From Boseongicola sp. SB0665_bin_10 (lineage in GTDB: Bacteria > Pseudomonadota > Alphaproteobacteria > Rhodobacterales > Rhodobacteraceae): a DNA stretch of 41,571 bases. The notes beneath the pieces are model-generated. The model did no database searches, was not told the origin of the DNA, and was given only the letters and a program-made list of their open reading frames with translations. This document shows positions 16,795-25,283 of the stretch, in pieces. The stretch spans positions 1 to 41,571 of the forward strand of contig VXSG01000056.1 of the NCBI GenBank assembly GCA_009838075.1, read 5' to 3'. The position numbers and the translations under genes were made by a program. Within the stretch, counting starts at the first letter, position 1, and the number at the start of each line of letters is the position of its first letter.

Positions 16795-18206
16795 GGAAGG
16801 GTACGACGGCAATCATCGGCGGCGGCGTGATTGGCGGCGGATGGGCCGCGCGATTCCTGCTGAACGGCTGGAATGTCAAGGTGTTCGACCCGGATCCGGA
16901 GGCGAGGCGCAAGGTCGGCGAAGTGATCGGGAATGCCCGGCAATCGCTGCCGATGCTGTATGAGCGCTCGCTGCCGGAAGAAGGTGAACTCGTTTTTGCG
17001 AAGTCCGTCGCCGAGGCCGTCCTCGGCGTCGATTTTGTTCAGGAGAGCGTGCCGGAACGGCTGGACCTGAAGCGCAAGGTCTACGCCGAAATCGAGTCAG
17101 CGGCCCCGAGCGTGCCCCTGGGATCGTCCACGTCCGGCTTCAAGCCTTCCGATCTGCGGAAGGGGCTTGCGTCTGGATCTCGGTTGCTTGTCGCCCATCC
17201 GTTCAATCCGGTCTACCTGCTTCCCCTCGTGGAACTGGTGTCCGGCGGCGGCGACGCAGACATCCTGGCGTCAGCGTCGCGGATCTTGACGTCAATCGGA
17301 ATGCGGCCCTTGGTCGTTCGCGCGGAGATTGACGCCCATATAGCGGATCGGTTTCTTGAAGCGGTCTGGCGTGAAGCGCTTTGGCTGGTAAGGGATGACA
17401 TTGCGACCACCGGCGAGATCGATGACGCGATCAGGCTTGGGCTGGGTCTCAGATGGGCGCAGATGGGCCTCTTCGAGACTTACAGGATTGCTGGCGGCGA
17501 GGGCGGGATGGCGCATTTCGTGGAGCAGTTCGGCCCGGCGCTCGAGTGGCCGTGGACCAAGCTCACGGATGTCCCGGAACTGACGCCGGGCCTCGTGAAG
17601 AAGATTGGTGATCAGTCCGACGTGCAATCCGGGGGGCGCTCGATCCGCGAACTCGAAGCGCTGCGGGACCGCAACCTGGTGGCGTTGCTGCGAGCCCTGA
17701 AGCGCGAGGGCAGCGCGGCGGGCCGCGTGATCGCCGACCACGAAGCGAATCTCGGCGGCGAGGATCTGGGGCGGATCCCAATGATCACCGTGCGACGCAT
17801 GGTGCCGTCGGACTGGACCGACTACAACGGGCACATGAACGAGAGCCGTTACGGGCAGGTTTTCTCGGATGCCGCAGACGCGGTTCTTGCCCACGTTGGG
17901 GCGGGCCCGGACTACGTGTCGTCCGGGCGGAGCTTCTTCACCGTTTCTACCAAGATAGATTACCTATTGGAGACACGTGCGGGCGAAACCGTCCAGGTCT
18001 TGACGCGGGTTCTGATCGGCGAGGGCAAGAAGCTCAAGCTTGGCCACGAAATGCGGCGCGCATCCGACGGGAGCGTGCTGGCGACCTGCGAGCAGTTTCT
18101 CTTGCATGTGAGCCTTGAGACCCGGAAATCCTGCGACCCGGAACGGCCCGTGGGAAATGCAATCAAGGAAATTGCCGACGCGCACGGACACGGCCAAGAG
18201 TCGTGA
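16791..18206 (+). CDS. lcdH: L-carnitine 3-dehydrogenase fused to a hotdog thioesterase
   Basis: The 471-residue protein has two parts. Residues 1-315 are a 3-hydroxyacyl-CoA-dehydrogenase-type enzyme: IIGGGVIGGGWAARFL (NAD fold), VQESVPERLDLK, HPFNPVYLLPLVELV, and GLGLRWAQMGLFETY. Residues 325-455 are a hotdog domain (TDYNGHMNESRYGQVFSDAAD with the catalytic aspartate region). This fusion is known for carnitine dehydrogenases of alphaproteobacteria, which oxidise L-carnitine to 3-dehydrocarnitine; the C-terminal domain hydrolyses betainyl-CoA to glycine betaine. The GTG start overlaps the preceding stop. The expected cleavage enzyme (BKACE/DUF849) that links the two steps is not in this window. 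Confidence 0.88.
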   Translation: MRKGTTAIIGGGVIGGGWAARFLLNGWNVKVFDPDPEARRKVGEVIGNARQSLPMLYERSLPEEGELVFAKSVAEAVLGVDFVQESVPERLDLKRKVYAEIESAAPSVPLGSSTSGFKPSDLRKGLASGSRLLVAHPFNPVYLLPLVELVSGGGDADILASASRILTSIGMRPLVVRAEIDAHIADRFLEAVWREALWLVRDDIATTGEIDDAIRLGLGLRWAQMGLFETYRIAGGEGGMAHFVEQFGPALEWPWTKLTDVPELTPGLVKKIGDQSDVQSGGRSIRELEALRDRNLVALLRALKREGSAAGRVIADHEANLGGEDLGRIPMITVRRMVPSDWTDYNGHMNESRYGQVFSDAADAVLAHVGAGPDYVSSGRSFFTVSTKIDYLLETRAGETVQVLTRVLIGEGKKLKLGHEMRRASDGSVLATCEQFLLHVSLETRKSCDPERPVGNAIKEIADAHGHGQES

Positions 18207-18333
18207 GGTCGCCTTCTGGTTCAAGCTGAGTCACGGGGACGGACCGTGGCCCGAAGCGGGTGACGGGTTTCAGGTCTCGCGGAACGATGACGGCCGGTCT
18301 CGTTTCCGCCGCAGGAGTTGCATCTGGCTCTGG

Positions 18334-19143
18334 TCAGTCCGGCGCTTCGTCGTGGATCCCGTCGGCACAGAAGGCGCCGCCCTGGAAGACGGCGTTCACA
18401 TCGTCGCCGGGTGGCGGGTCCATTTCGGCGTCGAGCTTGTCGCGGAACACTTCGGCGTTGTCCTTGGGTTGCCAGCCGAGGTAGGACACCTCGCGGTTGT
18501 CCCACCAGTTCGCAGAGTTGGCCGAGGCGCCATAAATGATCGGACAGCCCAGGCGAGGGACCATGAAAATCCGCTCGATCAGGCGGATGAAGTCGTCGTG
18601 GCTCATCCACGTCGACAGCATGCGGTGACTGAGGGGTTCGGGAAAGCAGGATCCAATGCGGATCGACGCGGTCTCGATCCCGAACTTGTCGTGATACATG
18701 CTGGCCAGAGCCTCCCCGAACACCTTGGACACGCCGTAGAGTCCGTCGGGGCGCGTGAGCGCATTCGCGTCAAGCCGTTCCGACTGCTTGTGAAAGCCGA
18801 TTGCGTGGTTTGACGAGGCGAATATGATCCTCGGCGTCACCGAGGACTTTCGCGCGGCCTCGTAGAGATTGTACATGCCATCCAGGTTCGCGGCCCGGAT
18901 CGTCGACCATGGTGCCTCGGTGGCCTGGCCACCCATGTGGACGATGCCGTCGCAGCCTTCGACCATCGTCTCAACAGCTGCCCTGTCTTCGAGCGAGCAG
19001 TAGACAACCTCCTCGTTTTCGCGTGCCTCGCCCAGCCCCCTGCGGGCGGCGACCCGCATCCTTTCCGCGATGTGGGTCAGCCGATCGCGGCAGACGGCGC
19101 CCAGGTTTCCGTTTGCGCCGGTTATCAGCAGATTTTTCAGCAT
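18334..19143 (-). CDS. udh: Uronate dehydrogenase
   Basis: The 269-residue NAD-dependent enzyme oxidises glucuronate or galacturonate at C1 to the aldarolactone, the first step of the oxidative uronate pathway. LLITGANGNLGAVCRDRL is the NAD fold and IIFASSNHAIGFHKQ holds the catalytic serine region. DGLYGVSKVFGEALASMY has the YxxxK pair. RIGSCFPEPLSHRMLSTWMSHDDF and GASANSANWW closely resemble characterised Agrobacterium-type Udh proteins. GAGG precedes the ATG; a 14-residue upstream extension is not needed. It is convergent with the carnitine gene. No aldarate-pathway genes are adjacent, though the DapA-like and aldehyde dehydrogenase genes at 7.9-10.4 kb could in principle serve it. Confidence 0.9.
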   Translation of the reverse strand: MLKNLLITGANGNLGAVCRDRLTHIAERMRVAARRGLGEARENEEVVYCSLEDRAAVETMVEGCDGIVHMGGQATEAPWSTIRAANLDGMYNLYEAARKSSVTPRIIFASSNHAIGFHKQSERLDANALTRPDGLYGVSKVFGEALASMYHDKFGIETASIRIGSCFPEPLSHRMLSTWMSHDDFIRLIERIFMVPRLGCPIIYGASANSANWWDNREVSYLGWQPKDNAEVFRDKLDAEMDPPPGDDVNAVFQGGAFCADGIHDEAPD

Positions 19144-19301
19144 GGTTTCCTCATCTCGGTCTCTTGCGTGGTGCAATTCTGGCATGAAACATTCCGGACG
19201 GCACGGCGCATTTCAGGTGTTTCGGAGTGGCTGCGCCCTGCGGCGAGAAAATCTTGGGACGCATCGTTCGTTCACCATTGCCAATGCAGCGCAGAATGAA
19301 G

Positions 19302-20294
19302 TCAGGCCTGGCGCTGCCGCCTGTCCTTGAGCCGTTCGTGCGCGCCGGTCGTCCCGTCGTGGAAGGTGCCGAACCACTTGTCCCAGGGCATTTCGAGATT
19401 TCCGTAGTTCACCTCGAAATACCGATGATGCATCTGGTGGTGAAACGTTCCAAGTGCGAGCCGCTTTCGGTCCTTGACCAGGAGGTTCTCGAATCCTGCA
19501 TGGGACGTCGCGGCGGTCAGCGCTTGATGCTGCATGTGAAACAGGATGTGCACCGGACTTGCCGGCACAACGACGTGTATGAGAATGGAACTGAAGAACA
19601 GGACATGCTCGACCGGGTGCATCGACAGACCCGACCACGGGCCGACATTGACGTTCCGATGGTGCAGGGCGTGAGCCAGTCGATAGAGCGGCCCCCAGTG
19701 CAGCGCACGGTGAATCCAGTAGAAATGCAAAGAGATCCAGACCGGCGTCAGCGCGAAAAGGGCCATGAACCAAATCGGGCTGTCCGACCAGGCCAGCACT
19801 GGCGCCAATCCGTTTCCCATCGCCCAGAACAGGAGCACCTCGTATGCAGTCCATGTTCCGACCCCGCTGGTCAGCGTCCAGAACATGTTGTCACGCACCT
19901 GGCCGCCGAAGGTGAATTGACGCCCCTTCACCATCAAGGCGCGTGGATCAAATTTCAGCCTGTCTCCCTGCAGCTTGGCTCGATAGAGAAACCAGTGCAG
20001 GCCGCCCGCGACGATCGTCATCAGCGCCAGGTTCCGCAGCAGGAGGGCGCCTATCCAATCCCATGAGAGCGACTTGGTCACTTCAAGGGAAGGTTGCAGC
20101 CACAGCCAGCAGATCAGCGCCAGTACGGTCAGGATCGAATTCTCGGCAAGCCGGAACCATCGTGCAGCGACCCAACCCAGCATTCGCCCTGGATCCAATG
20201 GCCAGCTGAAAAATGGAGACACCTCTATCGGCACCTCTGGCACATGATGCCAGCCGGGAAGATCTGGATTTGTCCGTTCGGTGCCGTCCTGCAT
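19302..20294 (-). CDS. Fatty acid hydroxylase / sterol desaturase family membrane protein
   Basis: The 330-residue integral membrane di-iron enzyme has the three histidine boxes: HFYWIHRALHW, HALHHRNVN and HHQMHHRYFEVNYGN, with a further MHPVEH between the second and third. Hydrophobic helices occur at about residues 50-70, 85-105, 140-160 and 175-195. The family hydroxylates or desaturates lipids using oxygen at the membrane face. Its closest functional subgroup cannot be told from sequence alone; bacterial members act on fatty acids, sterols, carotenoids or alkylglycerols. It is monocistronic, upstream of udh on the same strand with a 158-bp gap. Confidence 0.88.
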   Translation of the reverse strand: MQDGTERTNPDLPGWHHVPEVPIEVSPFFSWPLDPGRMLGWVAARWFRLAENSILTVLALICWLWLQPSLEVTKSLSWDWIGALLLRNLALMTIVAGGLHWFLYRAKLQGDRLKFDPRALMVKGRQFTFGGQVRDNMFWTLTSGVGTWTAYEVLLFWAMGNGLAPVLAWSDSPIWFMALFALTPVWISLHFYWIHRALHWGPLYRLAHALHHRNVNVGPWSGLSMHPVEHVLFFSSILIHVVVPASPVHILFHMQHQALTAATSHAGFENLLVKDRKRLALGTFHHQMHHRYFEVNYGNLEMPWDKWFGTFHDGTTGAHERLKDRRQRQA

Positions 20295-20678
20295 TGCCCT
20301 TGTCGCGGTGTTGGATCGTCAGCTTACAGGCTCCAAGCGTAAACTGTCACAATTTGAGCAGCAATTTGAAACTGCGCCCGCAGCCGGTTGAGCCGCGTGC
20401 CGTCTTTCGCGTCACTGCTCGGTCCCGTCGGGCCTTCGGTGAACGGTCCCGTTGGCCGCAGGTCGCCTGCATGCCCATCTTCCCGATTTCGTTGCCGCGA
20501 CAGGGATGCAACCCCTATGCGCGGGTCACGTCGTCCGGAATGGCGAAGCTGAACGTCTTCGCGTCAGGGTGGAAAGGTCCTTTGCCGCTGCGGTCGCCGT
20601 GATCCATGTTGCCGGCACCTTGAAGTCTGCCGGCTCGGACAGGGCACAAGTCCGAGCCATTTCCTTGCAGGCTTGGCG
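20295..20678. other. Intergenic, no gene recognised
   Basis: About 380 bases between the hydroxylase gene and the broken nucleotidyltransferase. The first 60 bases are AT-rich and may carry the hydroxylase promoter. No repeats or terminators with U tracts were found. Confidence 0.45.
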
Positions 20679-21520
20679 TCAGAACCCAAGATCGGCGCCG
20701 TCCGTCGCAACAGACGCCTTTGGCATCTCGCTGGAAATTTCTGGAGAGGTTGGCCAGGCACCCGTCCTGGCGCCGGCATGAATTCTGTAGTGTCCCGGGT
20801 CGACATTCCCGAATTCCGGGGCGCAGGGAGTTCCTTGGAGACTTGCAAACAGGCCGAATTCGAACTGCGGCGGAATGGAGCCAATCCACGCTTGCGCGCT
20901 GTCGCAGGTCTCGCGAAGCCAATTGTTGAGGTCTCCGGCATCAACCTTCCGGATCAGGCTTTCCTCGTCAATCTGCTCCTGGCGCAGAGCCGCTTTCCTG
21001 CGAAGTTCCTGGATGATCATGTCCGGGCTGCGACCTGGACTCTTCTCCGCCGCCGCCCATGCGACAGGGCCAAGCGGAAGGATTCTTTCGGTAATCGTCT
21101 TCAGGTCAAGGATGCCTCGCGTTTCGTTCCTGTCAATGGCGGCGATGATCTTGTTGCACGCCTGGTCAACCGGATGGAGTCGGTATCCGAAAGTTTCATC
21201 CTTCTCCGTCGGGAAAAACCTGTAGTCACTGTCGGAACTCCGGTCTACGCGAGTCGAGTCCCGGTCCGTGCCGACCAGGGCACGACGGAACGTATCGTTC
21301 CTTCTGTGCCACTTTAGGGAAAGACCTGCCTGCCGCAGCGAATTCCCGTCCCAATCCGCCACGCGGTCCAGGTCCTCCTTCCTGTCGGAAAAGGGTCGAT
21401 GTCATCGGAAAAGCGGTCCGTGTCCACGTTGAGAACGGCTCCGCCCGCGACGTAGTTCTCCGGATCCCTGTTGGCGGCGTCAGCTCTGAGGATGCGCTTC
21501 TGCAGATCCGTCAATGGCAT
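20679..21520 (-). pseudogene. AbiEii-like nucleotidyltransferase, frameshifted
   Basis: The N-terminal part, MPLTDLQKRILRADAANRD then YVAGGAVLNVDTDRFSDDIDPF, is a nucleotidyltransferase start with a GG...DxD metal site of the AbiEii/AbiGii toxin-like superfamily. It is in one frame; the rest (DRKEDLDRVADWDGN onward, RFFPTEKDETFGYRLHPVDQACNKI, ILDLKTITERILPLGPVAWAAAEK) is in another. The break lies at about 21385-21395, where one base seems to be missing after the DIDPF codons. Full length would be about 280 residues. Normally such enzymes act as toxins or tRNA-modifying transferases paired with a small upstream protein; here the partner also carries a stop codon. Confidence 0.78.
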
Positions 21521-21716
21521 TGCAGATCCCCTCGAGCTTGCGGGCGAAAGCGTATTCCTCCTTTCAGCCGTGCAGCTTGAGGCGACAGGCAACAATTCGG
21601 AGATTTTCGGTGTTGGGATTGTCAACCGGACTCATGTTCCAGAGACATCTGGTCCCGTAACGACGGTACGCTTCATGAAACGCATCCCGCATTTCCTGGC
21701 GTGAATTTCCGGTCAT
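21480..21716 (-). pseudogene. Small partner protein of the nucleotidyltransferase, interrupted by a TGA
   Basis: Reading from ATG 21716 (AAGGTGA upstream) gives MTGNSRQEMRDAFHEAYRRY, then GTRCLWNMSPVDNPNTENLR and IVACRLKLHG, followed by TGA at 21564-21566. The same frame continues KEEYAFARKLEGICNAIDGSAEAHPQS to a TGA at 21480-21482. The whole 78-codon frame looks like one protein with a single nonsense change, most simply GGA to TGA. It overlaps the nucleotidyltransferase start by 41 bases, the usual layout of a two-gene toxin-antitoxin-like cassette. The small protein's role as antitoxin is inferred from position only. Confidence 0.68.
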
Positions 21717-22159
21717 CGCATCACCTTCGGCTGTCATTGGTCGCCAGCCGCCTCTCCGCCCTGAACTGCGGGGACTTCATTGAGGCTTCGTGGTCCCGAA
21801 AGCAGGCTGCGGAACTGCGCCGGAAAGGCAAGCGGCCGTCGCAGCGACCCAATTGAAATCTGCCCCCTGTGGGCTGAACTTGGCCAACTTCACCCCCGAA
21901 GGGCGACCGACAGGAGAGCCACAGGACACGTGACCGACGAGTCGACTTGTCGAACGCGAGCCTTTCTGGACGTGCTCGCCGTGTCCGGCGACTGGCGCCC
22001 TGCGGATGGTCGCCCGCACGCACGGAATGGAAGTCACGGGCGGGTCAATTGGCCACGGGCCTGATGGCTTCGCCATCGTTACGGCTTGCGATGCGCTGGT
22101 CGGTCAGACGAATGCCGGATGGCCAAGTCAAATGGAGCTGCAGGGTGAGAGACATGATC
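21717..22159. other. Intergenic, divergent promoter region
   Basis: About 440 bases between the broken cassette and the acyl-CoA dehydrogenase operon. Arginine- and serine-rich chance frames occur on both strands. Nothing matches a gene; a degraded mobile or ORFan sequence cannot be excluded. Confidence 0.45.
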
Positions 22160-22189
22160 TTGACGGCAACTGTCGCGCGCGGCTAATGT
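22160..22189 (+). promoter_or_regulatory. Putative promoter of the acyl-CoA dehydrogenase operon
   Basis: TTGACG (22160-22165) and TAATGT (22184-22189) are 18 bases apart. The start of transcription would fall inside the operator at 22188-22203, consistent with repression by steric block. Confidence 0.45.
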
Positions 22190-22203
22190 AACCATACAGT
22201 TAC
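22188..22203. promoter_or_regulatory. TetR-type operator, site A
   Basis: GTAACCATACAGTTAC is an inverted repeat (GTAAC, 6-base spacer, GTTAC) 15 bases before the ATG of the acyl-CoA dehydrogenase. It shares arm sequence and spacing with sites at 36786, 36888 and 41116, and its left arm with 27586. Confidence 0.7.
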
Positions 22204-22217
22204 TAGCGGGACTTGCG

Positions 22218-23357
22218 ATGCGGATATCCGACACGAATGCACAGGTTCGTGACGCGGCACGTGCCTTTGCCGAAAACGCGATACGCCCCGTCGCGGTGGA
22301 ACTTGACGCGGAAGAGCGGTTTCCGGGCGAGCTCTACGAAGAGATGGGCCAACTCGGCCTCTTCGGGATCAGCGTTCCGGAAGAGATGGGAGGCCCTGGA
22401 CTGGACACGCTGGCCTACGCCCTGGTGATGGAAGAGCTTTCGCGTGGATATGCCTCGGTCGCAGACCAGTGCGGGTTGATCGAGTTGGTCGCAACCCTTC
22501 TTGTGCAACATGGCACCGCGGCGCAGCGCGAGCGCCTGCTCGGCGACGTGATGGCGGCAAGGACCAGGGTCGCGTACTGCATAACGGAGGCGGAGGCGGG
22601 GACCGATGTTGCAGCAATCCGCACCGAAGCGGTTCGTGACGGCGAAGGGTGGATCCTCAACGGCAGCAAGATCTGGATACACAATGCGCCGGTGGCTGAT
22701 GTCGGCTTTGTTCTGGCCCGTACGGACCGGGAAGCCGGGCACCGGGGCATGTCAATCTTCATTGTCGACCTCCACGCCTCGGGAGTCGAGAAGGGCCCCA
22801 GGGAGCACAAGATGGGACAGCGGGCCAGCCAGGTAGGGGCGCTGTCCTTCTCCGACGTGCGACTCGCTGAAGATGCGCTCCTGGGCGAAGAGGGCCGGGG
22901 CTTTCACGTCATGATGAGCGTGCTCAACAAGGGGCGCGTTGGCATTGGTGCGCTCGCCGTAGGCATTGCCCAGGCGGGTCTGGAGGCCGCGCTGGGATAC
23001 GCGCAGGAACGTCACCAGTTCAAGCAGGCGATTTCGGAATTCCAGGGGATCCAGTTCATGCTCGCTGACATGGCAAAGGACATCGAGGCCGCGCGTCTCC
23101 TCGTTCATTCGGCGGCGGAAAGGGTTGACCGGGATCAGGATCCGACAATGGCTTGCAGCATGGCGAAGTGCTTCGCAAGCGACATGGCGGTGCAGCGGAC
23201 GGCTGATGCGGTTCAGGTTTTCGGCGGTTCGGGATATATCAGGGGCATGGAAGTGGAGCGACTGTACCGAGATGCGAAGATCACGCAGATCTACGAGGGC
23301 ACGAACCAGATTCAGCGCACGATCATCGCGCGCGAACTCCTGAAGAACGGGGCATGA
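22218..23357 (+). CDS. Acyl-CoA dehydrogenase
   Basis: The 379-residue FAD enzyme would introduce an alpha-beta double bond into an acyl-CoA. Hallmarks are CITEAEAGTDVAAIRTEA (flavin and substrate loop), GWILNGSKIWIHNA, the arginine-containing RHQFKQAISEFQGIQF, VQVFGGSGYIRGMEVERLYRD and the catalytic glutamate in QIYEGTNQIQR close to the C-terminus. It opens a four-gene operon; the stop overlaps the next start (ATGA). The operator at 22188-22203 lies immediately upstream. The acyl chain is unknown; neighbouring sugar-type genes argue against ordinary fatty-acid oxidation. Confidence 0.94.
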   Translation: MRISDTNAQVRDAARAFAENAIRPVAVELDAEERFPGELYEEMGQLGLFGISVPEEMGGPGLDTLAYALVMEELSRGYASVADQCGLIELVATLLVQHGTAAQRERLLGDVMAARTRVAYCITEAEAGTDVAAIRTEAVRDGEGWILNGSKIWIHNAPVADVGFVLARTDREAGHRGMSIFIVDLHASGVEKGPREHKMGQRASQVGALSFSDVRLAEDALLGEEGRGFHVMMSVLNKGRVGIGALAVGIAQAGLEAALGYAQERHQFKQAISEFQGIQFMLADMAKDIEAARLLVHSAAERVDRDQDPTMACSMAKCFASDMAVQRTADAVQVFGGSGYIRGMEVERLYRDAKITQIYEGTNQIQRTIIARELLKNGA

Positions 23358-24130
23358 TCGTGAGCGGTCAGGCGGCACTGGTGACTGGATCGACCCGAGG
23401 AATCGGCTTGGGAAGCGCCTTGGCCCTCGCGCGGCAGGGATTTGCGGTGGCGGTGAACGGGCCGGCCGATGATGGCGAATTGGCGGCGGCTGCGGAGCAG
23501 GTCGCCGCAACGGGCGCACGTGTTGCCGCCATCCCGCTTGACGTGGCGGATCTCGACGCTCACGGCGCTGCCATTGCCGACGCGGAAGACGCAATCGGTC
23601 CCCTGACCACGCTCGTGAACAACGCTGGCGTCAGCGTGATGACTCGTGGCGATCCCGTCGACGTTTCCGAACAAAGCTGGGATCGGTGCATGGCGGTCAA
23701 TGCCAAGGCGATGTTCTTCATGACGCAGGCGTTTGCAAGGAGGCTGCTGGCTCGGAATCGGGACGCGTCGCTCTTCCATTCAATCATCAACGTCACGTCG
23801 TCCAATGCGGAGGCGGTCGCAGTCGCGCGCGTGGAGTATTGTGCCTCAAAGGCGGGGGCGGCAATGGTGTCCAAGGCTTGGGCAGTGCGGCTCGGAGCCG
23901 AGGGCATTGCGGTCTACGACGTGCGGCCCGGCGTCATTGACACGGACATGACTTCGCCGATGATCAACGAGTATGCGCGCAGGGCCGGGGAGGGGCTGAC
24001 GCTCGTTCCGCGCGTGGGACAACCCGGGGAAGTCGGCGAAGTCATCGCGTCGCTCGCATCCGGGAAGCTCCCCTACACGACCGGTCAGGTCATACATGCC
24101 GATGGCGGCATGCTGGTGTCGAGGTTCTGA
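23354..24130 (+). CDS. Short-chain dehydrogenase/reductase (FabG-like)
   Basis: The 258-residue oxidoreductase has LVTGSTRGIGLGSALALARQG (cofactor loop), LVNNAGVSVMT, the catalytic INVTSSNAEA...VEYCASKAG (Ser-Tyr-Lys), VRPGVIDTDMT and a C-terminal TGQVIHADGGM. It most likely oxidises a 3-hydroxyacyl-CoA or a sugar hydroxyl with NAD(P). It overlaps the acyl-CoA dehydrogenase by 4 bp, so it is translationally coupled. The unusual 3-ketoacyl-reductase-like position next to a dehydrogenase suggests it takes the 3-hydroxyacyl dehydrogenase step of the CoA route. Confidence 0.93.
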   Translation: MIVSGQAALVTGSTRGIGLGSALALARQGFAVAVNGPADDGELAAAAEQVAATGARVAAIPLDVADLDAHGAAIADAEDAIGPLTTLVNNAGVSVMTRGDPVDVSEQSWDRCMAVNAKAMFFMTQAFARRLLARNRDASLFHSIINVTSSNAEAVAVARVEYCASKAGAAMVSKAWAVRLGAEGIAVYDVRPGVIDTDMTSPMINEYARRAGEGLTLVPRVGQPGEVGEVIASLASGKLPYTTGQVIHADGGMLVSRF

Positions 24131-24131
24131 A

Positions 24132-25283
24132 ATGAAGATTTCGCTTCCTGGCGCCGGTGGCTCACTTGAGGACTACGTCATGCAGGGCACGCCGATCGAG
24201 GCCGAGCCGTTGGGCCCCGATCCGGTCCGGGTCGTGCTTTCGGCCGCGCACGTGGTGGCAGATCCCTTCACTGGCAACGATCCGTCCGGGCCGGCAACGC
24301 TCGACTGGGAAGCGACAATGGCGTTTCGCCGCCACTTGGCAGGTCTGGGCCTTGGCATCGCCGAAGCGATGGATACGGCGCAGCGAGGAATGGGTCTCGG
24401 CTGGCCGGAGGCGCTGGAACTCATTCGGCGAACGAAGGCGGAGTTTCCTGACGCCCTGGTGTTCAATGGCTGTGGCACAGACCACCTGATGCCGGGCGAC
24501 GCGCAAAGCCTCGACGACGTTCGGCGCGCGTACCTGGAACAGGTCGAGGCAGTTCAGGACATTGGCGGACGCGTGGTCGTCATGGCCAGTCGTGCCTTGG
24601 TGCAGGTCGCGAAAACGCCGGAAGATTACGTCCGGGTCTACGAGGACGTGTTGGCGACCTGCGAGCGGCCCGTGATCCTTCATTGGCTGGGTGACATGTT
24701 CGATCCGGCGCTTGCCGGTTATTGGGGCAGCGATCGCTTCGAGGCCGCGCTCGAGACGGTGCTCGCCGTAATCGGAGCGAACGCTGCGAAGGTTGACGGC
24801 ATCAAGATCTCCCTCCTGGACAAGGAGAAGGAGATCGTCATGCGCCGCCGCCTGCCCGAAGGCGTGAAGATGTACACTGGCGACGACTTCAACTACCCAG
24901 AGCTGATTGCCGGCGACGAAATCGGGTACAGCCATGCGCTGCTTGGCATCTTCGACCCGCTGGCCGTTGCCGCCGCCAAGGCCGTTGGCCAGCTGGGGCG
25001 TGGGGATGTGGCGGGCTTCCACGCGACACTGGAACCGACGGTGCCATTGGCGCGCCTCATTTTCCGTGCGCCGACGCAGCATTACAAGGCGGGCATCGTG
25101 TTCCTTGCATGGCTGAACGGATTCCAGGAGCATTTCGTGATGCCGGGGGGAGCCCAGTCGATGCGGCCCTTGCCATATTTTGTCGACTGCTTCCGGTTGG
25201 CGGATCAGGCCGGGCTCCTTTCGGACCCGGATCGTGCCATTGCGCGGATGAGGGCGCTCATGGGGCTCTATGGCATTGCGTGA
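24132..25283 (+). CDS. DUF993 family TIM-barrel protein
   Basis: The 383-residue protein resembles DUF993, a distant relative of the dihydrodipicolinate synthase fold with few or no characterised members. Recognisable stretches are RVVLSAAHVVADPFTGND, MDTAQRGMGLGWPEALELI, VFNGCGTDHLMPG, ILHWLGDMFDPALAGYWG, DGIKISLLDKEKEI (a candidate Schiff-base lysine) and KMYTGDDFNYPELIAGD. An aldolase- or lyase-type reaction is plausible from the fold. It follows the SDR by 1 bp and overlaps the next gene by 14 bp, so it belongs to the same pathway. Substrate unknown. Confidence 0.82.
   Translation: MKISLPGAGGSLEDYVMQGTPIEAEPLGPDPVRVVLSAAHVVADPFTGNDPSGPATLDWEATMAFRRHLAGLGLGIAEAMDTAQRGMGLGWPEALELIRRTKAEFPDALVFNGCGTDHLMPGDAQSLDDVRRAYLEQVEAVQDIGGRVVVMASRALVQVAKTPEDYVRVYEDVLATCERPVILHWLGDMFDPALAGYWGSDRFEAALETVLAVIGANAAKVDGIKISLLDKEKEIVMRRRLPEGVKMYTGDDFNYPELIAGDEIGYSHALLGIFDPLAVAAAKAVGQLGRGDVAGFHATLEPTVPLARLIFRAPTQHYKAGIVFLAWLNGFQEHFVMPGGAQSMRPLPYFVDCFRLADQAGLLSDPDRAIARMRALMGLYGIA

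Noticed and set aside
21564-21566. In-frame TGA as a selenocysteine codon
   Set aside because: The position most simply replaces a glycine codon, no selenoprotein family is recognised and the partner gene is also broken, so a nonsense mutation is more likely.
21655-21675. CCGTAACGACGGTACG as a further TetR operator
   Set aside because: The arms are three bases apart and the sequence lies within the coding frame of the small broken gene.
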